Origin: Scalesia atractyloides
Taxonomy: Eukaryota; Streptophyta; Magnoliopsida; Asterales; Asteraceae
DNA: 64,000 bases
Reading direction: 5' to 3'
NCBI GenBank assembly: GCA_947069175.1
Contig: CAMTDV010000012.1
Span: 38,596,341-38,660,340 of the forward strand
The notes under the pieces are model-generated. The model searched no databases. It saw only the letters and a list, made by a program, of their open reading frames with translations, and was not told where the DNA came from. The translations under genes were made by a program, and so were the position numbers. Shown here piece by piece: positions 56,224 to 64,000 of this stretch (position 1 is the stretch's first letter; each line of letters starts with the position of its first letter).

Positions 56224-56863
56224 TAGGGTGAGCATAAATTGAATTAACTGAATTAAAAAATTTGAATCGAAATAAGCGAAGGTTATTTGTATTTTTGATA
56301 ACCACATGTTGTGGTTCGGCTATGGTTGTTCTTATTTACATAACAGAAAATAACCTAACCGGACCGAACCGAATGTTTTAAACATGGTCGAATCCATAGT
56401 ACCATAGGTTTTTAAGTTAGTGTTTAACCATAGCACAATCCATATGTTTTTTTTGGTGAAGTGTTTAAGTCTTTTAACCATGACCCACCGCATTGAATTT
56501 AAAACTCTAGCCACTTTGTGTTCGTATGTATGCTTCCACATAACACGTGTCTACACGTATTACATTTGTTTTTGGAATTCAGTATGCATGTGGTAGTGAA
56601 ATATAATTGATAATTCTACAAGCTTTAACTGTATATTTATTTTTTGATCATGAATTTTGCAGAACCCACACATTTAAATCCTAACTTTAGAAATGATAAA
56701 AAAAAACCCGACCTGTAACCGAATCAAAACCGTATTAATCGCAAATAACCGCATTAACCGAAACCGAATGATTATGATTTTTTGATAACCGAAGTATACG
56801 GTTATAGTTTCGGTTTTAGACAATAACCAAATCGAACGCACCATACTCACCCCTACTTTGCCA
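56216..56863. mobile_element. hAT-type MITE
   Basis: Body 56224-56855 (632 bp) with imperfect terminal inverted repeats: left TAGGGTGAGCAT, right ATACTCACCCCTA. Flanks CTTTGATA (56216-56223) and CTTTGCCA (56856-56863) agree at 6 of 8 positions, as expected for an old 8-bp hAT duplication. Subterminal AACCGAA/TTCGGTT words recur at 56330-56370 and 56710-56835. No transposase is encoded, so it was moved by another hAT element. Confidence 0.8.
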
Positions 56864-57880
56864 CCAACTAAAATTGTCCGTTAGGATCCTCATCAAAGTG
56901 CATGGGGAATTTCTTAGTTAAATAACAATAATAAAAATAAATATAAAGACAATAGGGAAAAGTTATAAAAGAAGTTTTGATGTTGCTTTGATCTAAATAC
57001 CTAGCTACAAAACTTGATCTAAAATCTGCCAGTCGTATTTTTATCAGATAGTTATTTTTCGGGTATTTAGTATATTCGCGGGTTTGGATAAACCGTTATT
57101 TTATTAAAATTACCAATTACTTTCAACTTTTTTAGAATAGTTATTTAGTTATAACGAGGGAAATAAATATCTTATAAGAAGTCACGTCTTAATCTAAATG
57201 ACGTCTTAATCCAAATCAGATAAGTAAAACAATATGTGAACATAAAGCAATAAAACAAAGATACTTCTTAATTTTTTAGACACTGTTTATAATTTGGGTC
57301 TTTGGGGTGAAGTTTCAGTTACATTAAACAACAGGAAAAAATGGACATATTTATCATATACACGTATTTAGAAAATAAAAATAAATTATGTTAAGTATAT
57401 AATTGGGTAAATATTATTGAACGGATACATCATCAAATCTTATACTCGTCCTAAACCCGTAAAAAGAAAAACAATCCTATAATCAGTCTCATACCTGATG
57501 ACACCCAATACTCGTCTTATATTTTTGAGTAAATTACACGGTTTGTTCTTTAACTTTACACCAACTTGCATCATGTGTCATTTATCTTTAGAAATTACAC
57601 TGAGTGTCCTTTATTTAAAACCTTTGCACACAACATGTCCTTTATACTAACCTCCATCCATTTTCATGGTTAAGACCAATCATATGCCCGTTACATGAGG
57701 GGCAAAACTGTCATTTTATCATTTTCTATATGAAATTTTATAATTACACATATGTAAAGTAATTTATTTACATATATGTAATTATTTATAACGCTATATA
57801 TAATTTGGTTATTACACAATATATATTACTTTTAATATGTATCTAATCATAAAAATACATATAATAAACGATAAAAATAT
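56864..57880. other. AT-rich spacer
   Basis: No gene. The segment 57530-57720 (AAATTACACGG..., then GTCCTTTAT words and GGGCAAAACTGTCATTTT) looks like a dispersed plant repeat, but I cannot find its ends. Confidence 0.45.
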
Positions 57881-57903
57881 CACACACACACACAATAATT
57901 ATA

Positions 57904-57936
<33 letters not shown>
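57881..57936. repeat. Microsatellites (CA)n and (AT)n
   Basis: (CA)7 at 57881-57894 and (TA)n at about 57907-57936, separated by a short AT-rich stretch. Confidence 0.95.
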
Positions 57937-57939
<3 letters not shown>

Positions 57940-58065
57940 AGGTTTAAATGAGAACACTCATCTTTTGTAAGAACTTTGAGAACAAATCTAGCCACTTATT
58001 TATTTCCTTTGTGTTTTAATTAAAAGGGTAATTGGTAAAATTGCTTAAGAATCATTCTAGGAATA
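57937..58065. other. Possible MITE end
   Basis: Directly after the (TA)n run comes GGGAGGTTTAAATGAGAACA and GTAAGAACTTTGAGAACAAA, a pattern common next to (TA)n in dispersed plant repeats (from memory). The second end is not seen. Confidence 0.3.
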
Positions 58066-58412
58066 TGTGACAACCCGAAATCTTGAGGTAAAAACTATTA
58101 GTTTCGCATTTATAAATAAATTTATATACATTTATCTTAATTGACGAATTAATTTTATACCTATTTAATTTATATCATATAAACGAGTATTCGAACAAAA
58201 TACATATCGTCTTGAACCGACTCGAAACCGTTTGAATCATAGCATAACACGCGCAACTCGAAACTTATGAGGCCCAAACCTTAGCATGAGTATTATACAT
58301 TTATGTTAATTAATTAGTTATTCATTTTATTAGTTAGTTAGTTAACTATTAATTGTTACTACTAGATTTTTATGTATAATAATAATAATAATAATATCTA
58401 ATCGGCATTATG

Positions 58413-58464
<52 letters not shown>

Positions 58465-59881
58465 TCTAATCGGCACATCCTGCAACCCACTCTTCTTCTT
58501 ATTTTATTTTCCTTTTGAATTTCCGCCCAACCCCAAATCAACCCCAAACCCCCATTTGTTTCAAGCCTAAACAACCTCTTATCTCAACACATTTAGTGCA
58601 TGAGTTGTTATAAAAACTTAAATTCTATCATAAACTCAAAAACCAATATCACAATCTAACTAGTCTCCCTCTTTCTCCCTGCTTCTGTAGACGAAGAACA
58701 AGTTCAAAGACTCAAGGAATTGTCGACAACTAGGCTCAAGTAGTCTCCAATCGTTACTAGGTATCATCTCTTGTGGTTTGTTTATAGTTATAAGAAATTC
58801 TTGCATGATTCGATTACTATATGTTAATGATCATGGCTGTGTTTTTTCGGGGATTGTTGATGAATTAGATAGCCTTGATGATTTCATGCAGTTCTGATTG
58901 TTAGAGATCATGTGTTTATAATGTTTGGGTTGTTGTGTCTTCGGTTAAGCCACTAGGGTTTTCGTTACGGGTTATATCTTGTGTTTTGTGATAAGTATAA
59001 AACTTCAAATATGATTCTTATTAGCTTATCCAAGCTACGTTTTCTGATTAGATAATAATTCTTGAAGTTTGACGAATACTTGGGTTACTAGAAATTATCT
59101 TGTTGGGATTGTGATGAATCATGGGTTCGGGTATGTTTCTCGGGTGTTGTTGATGGGCTAAATCTAGTTATTAGTGATAAATTAATTACTATATGACTTT
59201 ACTTATGGTAGAAACCTGCTATGGTTAATGATTATAAGCTGTTGAGTTTATAAATAAATCGTTTGTGGGGTTCGGATGACCAAACGGGTTCTGTCCAGAA
59301 CGTTACAGCCGACTTTAAGCGGCTGTAACCAGGTCAAATTTTGTCTAAAACTGACTTTTCTTGAGTCTATGGTGAACTTCCAGGAAATATCTTTCAAACC
59401 CCACTAGAATGGTAATTTTTCGATAAAAGATGAATGTTTTATGAATTTTTTTGTTGTCGAAGGTTCAGGCTGCGTTTTTCGCCAGGATTTGTAGCCCATT
59501 ACGAGTGTCATAACTCAATGTAGGAATTGAGTTATGATCTCAAATTTTTACTGTAGGAAGTTCCGGAAGGTTATGAAAATCTCCAACTGGAATTTCGTAA
59601 AAAGAATAAACGAGGATTTTTTAAATAATTTTTGGCGTAAACTGTCATCAGAAAGTGGTAGATCAGACCAAAGTGTAGAGAATGATTTTTAGTGATTTTT
59701 GTGTATCAGGTTATGAAAAGAATACACAAGTGTTTGGGAACTACAAGGCACGTTGTGTTAAAAATATCATAATTTTATGAGTTCGTTTAGTATTTTAAAT
59801 AAATTCCGAAAAAACTGCCTTAAAACTGACATGAAACTGCATTAAGCTAAAAGTATTTGTGAACATGTTAAATATGATTAT
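58066..59881 (+). repeat. 5' part of a gypsy-type LTR, cut by G2
   Basis: Begins TGTGACAACCCGAAATC (LTR-like start). A TATAAAAA box lies at 58609-58616. It includes (TAA)n microsatellites (about 58375-58394 and 58413-58463, each followed by TATCTAATCGGCA). Two hairpins with unrelated stems, 59302-59329 and 59509-59536, are listed in the findings. The sequence is interrupted at 59881 where the G2 LTR starts; the rest would lie beyond the window. Confidence 0.6.
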
Positions 59882-60065
59882 TGTAACATCCGTCAAAAAC
59901 GGATTTACCAAACCCGCTCCGTTTAGTAACCGAACAGTCAGTCAAAATTTTCGTTTCGAATTAAATGTCCAAAACATTTTTAAACGATCCGTAATCAATT
60001 ATATTACGTGAATATATATTTAGTTTTTGAAAAACCGTCAAAAATCGCAAAATAAAAATAAATTA

Positions 60066-60150
60066 CATCTGCCGGGTTTCGAACCCGGGTCTGTACCGAA
60101 TCAGCAAGAGTTTTATCCTCACACACACAAACCACTGCGCCGCTTGATCT
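60066..60150 (-). other. tRNA-like sequence in G2 U3
   Basis: In minus sense: GCGGCGCAGTGG (A-box-like), then after about 50 nt ACCCGGGTTCGAAACCCGG, a B box within a 7-bp perfect stem. It looks like a tRNA or SINE head but lacks a closing acceptor stem. Confidence 0.6.
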
Positions 60151-60840
60151 GTTTGTTATATATTGCAACCATTTAATTGATATAATAACATTACGAATTC
60201 AAAATCGGCGCCCAAACGGTTCAGTCGTCGGAATCCCGGAATATTCGCCAGATTTAACTACGATTTACGTTATAACGTAAACCTTTAATTACATATCGGT
60301 TATAACCGATGTTTGAAGTCCGCGACCAAATTCAAAACCGCCGGAAAACTTGAATTGATGAACCCAGCCCAAAACCAGACCAAATACATCTTGTTTTCTC
60401 CTATAAATTGACCCACAATCGTCTGCAAACCTTTTCGCTAAAAAATCACATCTTTTCACGGCGTAATTTTTCTCGCCGGAAGTTCCCTGCTAATCGCCGG
60501 AAAAACCGACTTTCTTATTTCTGAACTTCACTGAATCCCCTAAACCTTTACCGAAGTTACCAATACTCTTTCCAAGATTTCCGGAGACTTGTTGCTGCCA
60601 GACACCCGTAGCCGGAGTTGGATTCTGTCGCCGGAGTTCTGCCGGAAAACAGAGGATCCAGTCGGTATAATCTCCGCTCAGTTTCTTTTTCTTTTTTCAC
60701 TTCTATCTTACTAGTAATTAACCTAAAACACCATTGAAACTTGAATAAAAACTCGAACCAGTCAGACCTGATTTCTGGTTCAACATTGACGAAGAAGACG
60801 ACGCACTTTCGTTAACATATAAGTTTAATTAAAATCATGA

Positions 60841-61265
60841 TATTAATCGGGTTAGACACACAGTCCAGCGGTGGACTGTGTGCACATATAAAACGCAAAA
60901 GGTCTCAAGTTCGAATCCCGTCTCACACACGCTGCCTTAATAAAAATCCATTTTTTTTACTGAACCGGAGTCACATTAGTTATATGTTAAGTATAATAAA
61001 AATCAAGTTATATAACATGTTGAACACACAGTCCAGCGGTGGACTGTGTGTTATATTAACCCACAGGTCCCGGGTTCGAGACCTGTGGAGCGCACCGCCG
61101 AGCCGCTTAAATTGTTTTTAAAATAAAAATGATTTTCTGTTAATGCTAATTAATGTATATATGTAATTAAAATCGGATATATAACGGGTTAGACACGTAG
61201 CTCAGTTGGTAGAGCTGCGTGCACGCGTACGAGAGGTCTCGGGTTCGAGCCTCACACAGCGCACA
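60841..61265 (+). repeat. Three tRNA-like modules in tandem (168-169 bp period)
   Basis: Each module starts with a GTTAGACAC/GTTGAACAC word and a stem-loop: 60857-60882 and 61025-61050 (CACACAGTCC, AGCGGT loop, GGACTGTGTG) and 61194-61221 (CACGTAGCTC, 8-nt loop, GAGCTGCGTG, one G-T pair). About 25 nt later comes a B-box-like GTTCGAATCCC, GTTCGAGACC or GTTCGAGCC. In module 2 that box sits in a 9-bp perfect stem, CCACAGGTC with GACCTGTGG (61061-61088). Module 3 resembles a real tRNA D-arm, but none folds as a complete tRNA. Confidence 0.85.
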
Positions 61266-61760
61266 ACAATATGCCTCAAAACCGGTCAACGACCAGTCAA
61301 AGTCAACTGGTCAATGTTACTGTAGCAGAAAAAAAATAAAATATTTTTATTATTTTTATTTAATTATTTTAAGTAAAAATCAATTATAAATACTTAAAAA
61401 TAACATTTTTAAGATTTGAAAATAGCCTCAAACTCACAAAAATACACCCAACAATCCTACTAAAATAGTTTAATAAAATCCGTTTACTCACCAAACCATA
61501 ATGCGATTTATCTAGGTTAAATCTCACTCGTGGTTAAAACCACTTCGCGTGCATTCATCATCATCAACCGAACGCACCCACTGTGAGTGAATCTTACAAT
61601 TCCCCCTTTTAAATTACACGTTTTGGGGTGTGTCATGTGTTTTGAATTAATTAATTTATTTATTTAAACTTGTGCCATACCACATCATGACTTAATCTTA
61701 GATTGATTTATTGTTGTGATTTATTTTCCGTTTGTCAAATTACATGAAACTCATACAATA

Positions 61761-61946
61761 AGCCCATCAGTTCCTCGTGGGAAACGAGTAGAACATCGCG
61801 TGCTTCAATTCAAATTCATTATTGTTCATGTGTGTTTTCATTGAGTTTATATTGTTTGTAGTTGTGTTATTCATATTATCATGTTTATGCAATTCATTCA
61901 TCAGGCCCCTCAGCTCCTCGTGAGAGACGAGTTGAGCATCGCGTGC
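61761..61946 (+). repeat. Duplicated small hairpin repeat in G2 U5
   Basis: Two copies 143 bp apart of a block ending GAGCATCGCGTGC, each with a CTCGT...ACGAG stem (61774-61788 loop GGGAA; 61917-61931 loop GAGAG). Stems are identical; loops and flanks differ. Confidence 0.8.
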
Positions 61947-62348
61947 CTTTAATTGTTCCATTATTATTCATGAGTGTTTCATTTAACATATTATGATCGT
62001 TGATCAAGTACATCTAATTTTATTCATGTTTGGTTGTGCACATATTTCATAATCAATTTAAATAAATTGTTCAAATGTTTTCCATAGGATTCACTCGCCA
62101 ACATTATGTTGATCCAAAAACCTTTTTACACATGATACAGGTGAACAGGTTGAAGCAAGGATAACATAGGATATGCCTTAGAAGAGAACAAAGGAGTTAG
62201 ATTGTTAGTTAGATCATGTTGTATCACTATTGTAAACTTTCATTTAATTTGTATTAATGAATATGAAACATTTAATGAATGTCATGAGCTTTGATGATAA
62301 CCCAATCATGCCCTGATCACCTTATCCGCTGCGGGTCGGGGTGTGACA

Positions 62349-63146
62349 GATTGGTATCAGAGCCATGACTATAGGGATATAGGATAGGTTATTAGACCCT
62401 TAGAGCCTATACTATAGTCTGCCTAAATTTTAAATTGATTAGGTGGTTACATACAAACTTATGATATTTATTTGTTTCATATTTGTTTACATTTCAGTCA
62501 AACATACATGCTCATATACATGATCATTATACATATATACATATTCATTATACATATATCGATGTTCATGTATTCAATTTATTTTCATATTCTCGTTATC
62601 CAAAGATTTTATGCAATTTTCAAATCTCATCAAAGTAAGTTCTGCGACGGGCATGTAGTAACTGGAAGGGTACGAGTACCGGTAGTCGGAACGTCCTGTC
62701 TAGGCTGGCATTCGTATAAATCCAATATAACGGACCAGTTTGCCTACCTGGGGACCAACGATGAGAGTACGAAGGACCTATTAGGCCAAAGCATGCCACA
62801 CCAAACGTCGTTCGAACTAACCCTACTTTGAGGTGTCACCGTGTCTACACCTGGACACATTCCGAACATCACACGTTGTATACATATTTCTCGATTTTCA
62901 CCGGGTTTTGTGTACGCAACCAGGCAGAAACCGTGCGAACCATATGAAAAACCGGTAATTCATGGGGGCCCACATGATTACATAAGGTAAAGTATGGCGG
63001 CACGACGGGCCTAACAGCGAGCAAAGCCCAAGACATCCTATGGATGTAGTATTTTTGGTATAATTATTTTATGAATGTTCATTCTTGAATGCGACCCACG
63101 ATCCCAAAAGCATCCAACTCATACCCTTGTCATGTATTCATTGTAG
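62349..63146 (+). other. G2 primer site and leader
   Basis: TTGGTATCAGAGCC (62351-62364) is the initiator-Met-tRNA primer site. The rest is non-coding leader to the gag ATG. The 119-codon open frame at 62472-62831 is composition-driven and has no motif. Confidence 0.9.
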
Positions 63147-64000
63147 ATGTCTTCTAACCTCGCCCGTAGGAAGACGAGAGCAAGAAAAGCCCGCGAACGC
63201 ATGGCTACCTTAATCGCTCAGCAAATGGCTGCTGTAATACCCAACATTGTAATCCAAGTTCAACAAGCACTTACCAACAATCCTGTCAATCAAGTAAACC
63301 AAAACATTTACAACTCTTCCCCAAACACCACTAAATGCACCTACAAGCATTTCAAATCATGTGACCCTCCGAAATACAAAGGGACTGAAGGCGTCACTGC
63401 TCTTCTCCATTGGTTTGAAGAAATGGAGAATACTTTTCTAAATTGTGATTGCCCTGATGATCGCAAAGTGCGTTATGCTACCGGTCGACTATATGGGATA
63501 GCACTTACTTGGTGGAATACAGAGAAGGCCAAACGAGGTGTTGAAGATGCTATGTCCTTAACTTGGAACGAATTGAAGGAAATCATGACCAAACGATTTT
63601 GTCCAAGGAGCGAAATCAAGAAGCTAGAAGATGAATTTTACTCATTGAAGCAAGTGGAAGGAGACCACACCACCTACAACAAAAGGTTCCTCGAGTTACA
63701 TCAAATGGTTCCCAACATGTTTACTCCCCTCTACCGTTTGATCGAGCACTACATTCGTGGTCTTCCGTCAAAGATTCAAGACCCTGTGATAAGTACCAAG
63801 CCTGCAACTTTGGAAGCAGCAATGGAGCTAGCAACAGAGCTCACCGAGAACCGAATCCGAAACAAAGACTTCAAGGAGGAGAAGAAGAAGGATAAAGAAT
63901 CGACTGAAACCTCCGACTCTACTCAACCCGAATCCCCTTCTCAACCCGAATCCCCTTCTCAACCCAAACCTAAGAGAAGAAGAGTCAGGCGACTTTTCGC
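63147..64000 (+). CDS. G2 Gag polyprotein (incomplete at window end)
   Basis: Starts at ATG 63147 (MSSNLARRKTRARKARERMA), the first ATG that opens this frame, and stays open for 284 codons to the window edge. It has a basic N-terminus, then the capsid-type Gag domain: CDPPKYKGTEGVTALLHWFE, RLYGIALTWWNTEKAKRG, WNELKEIMTKRFCPRSEIKK, DEFYSLKQVEGDHTTYNKRF and LIEHYIRGLPSKIQDPVIS. It then enters a charged linker with an 18-bp repeat (two QPESPS units, 63929-63965) and a KPKRRRVRR run. A zinc knuckle would be expected beyond the edge. Gag forms the particle and packages RNA. It is the only uninterrupted TE gene seen here. Confidence 0.93.
   Translation, partial: MSSNLARRKTRARKARERMATLIAQQMAAVIPNIVIQVQQALTNNPVNQVNQNIYNSSPNTTKCTYKHFKSCDPPKYKGTEGVTALLHWFEEMENTFLNCDCPDDRKVRYATGRLYGIALTWWNTEKAKRGVEDAMSLTWNELKEIMTKRFCPRSEIKKLEDEFYSLKQVEGDHTTYNKRFLELHQMVPNMFTPLYRLIEHYIRGLPSKIQDPVISTKPATLEAAMELATELTENRIRNKDFKEEKKKDKESTETSDSTQPESPSQPESPSQPKPKRRRVRRLF

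Larger units (their letters stand above)
59882..62348 (+). repeat. G2 5' LTR with promoter
   Basis: About 2.47 kb, TGTAACATCC...GGTGTGACA. TATA box TATAAAT at 60402-60408 puts the transcript start near 60430. U3 holds a tRNA-like stretch on minus (60071-60143); R/U5 holds three tRNA-like modules (60857-61251) and two copies of a small hairpin repeat (61774, 61917). The right edge is fixed by the primer site; the left edge is inferred from the TGTAACA start. Confidence 0.72.
59882..64000 (+). mobile_element. G2: Ty3/gypsy element, 5' half, continues past the window
   Basis: 5' LTR 59882-62348, primer-binding site, leader and an uninterrupted gag running off the end. The LTR start TGTAACATCC and end GGTGTGACA match the style of G1 and the 44122 solo LTR. 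The upstream flank ATTAT (59877-59881) should recur after the 3' LTR outside the window. Open gag makes it the youngest-looking element here. Confidence 0.85.

Noticed and set aside
61191..61262. Possible functional tRNA gene (TAGCTCAGTTGGTAGAGC ... GGTTCGAGCC)
   Set aside because: D-arm and B box fit, but the acceptor arms do not pair, the anticodon stem is not closed and the T-stem has only weak pairing. It is the third unit of a tandem repeat inside an LTR.
61621..61635. GGGGTGTGTCA as an LTR end (nested 59882-61635 insertion)
   Set aside because: No duplication: ATTAT on the left, TGTGT on the right, and no primer site. The sequence reads as continuous LTR to the true end at 62348.
62472..62831. 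119-codon open frame in G2 leader
   Set aside because: Ile/His-rich start from AT-rich repeats (ACATATATACAT), no recognisable domain, lies between primer site and gag.

Overview
The window is a stack of plant transposable elements with no recognisable host gene. Long-terminal-repeat (LTR) retrotransposons fill about 1-54000 and 58066-64000. The latter part consists of a Ty3/gypsy LTR fragment and a younger gypsy element that runs off the right edge. Between them lie a LINE remnant, a SINE, a hAT-type MITE and AT-rich spacer. LTR ends of the TGTAACACC...GGTGTGACA type, initiator-Met-tRNA primer sites and the gag/pol families point to a flowering plant. Asteraceae is my guess from memory of similar repeats; no host gene confirms it.

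Nesting, oldest to youngest as read from interruptions. (1) A Tat/Ogre-like gypsy on the minus strand (51040 to about 54000) is cut by (2) copia element H, whose 3' LTR is 50342-51034 and whose pol remnant is probably 85-1163. H has a long extra ORF downstream of pol that is split into four pieces by later arrivals. These are G1, a gypsy on minus with internal deletion (1164-7628); C1, a copia on plus (9552-29074, target duplication ATATC); a gypsy solo LTR (29194-30464); and C2, a copia on plus (31596-49512, target duplication TCAAC). C1 in turn carries an inverted partial copy of itself (15222-19406) and a gag-only non-autonomous copia on minus (21240-26894, target duplication TTGAC). C2 carries a 3.4-kb gypsy solo LTR (44122-47554, target duplication TGTAC).

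Right flank: a SINE with a 13-bp target duplication (54460-54596), a LINE 3' end (about 54940-55680), a hAT-type MITE (56224-56855), microsatellites, a gypsy LTR fragment (58066-59881), and gypsy G2 (59882 to beyond 64000). G2's gag is open across all 284 visible codons, which makes it the only visibly uninterrupted coding region here.

Most coding regions are pseudogenes, with frameshifts, stops or altered catalytic residues. The most interesting signals are structural or non-coding: (a) a 4-kb inverted duplication inside C1 that would fold into a hairpin RNA; (b) three tRNA-like stem-loop modules at a 168-169 bp period in the G2 LTR; (c) an array of hairpins with different stems and similar loops in the G1 leader; (d) splice-site-like signals placed in frame across the gag/pol stop in C1 and C2; (e) a roughly 4-kb accessory ORF shared by H and C2; and (f) ordered conserved blocks in the 3' non-coding regions of three copia families.
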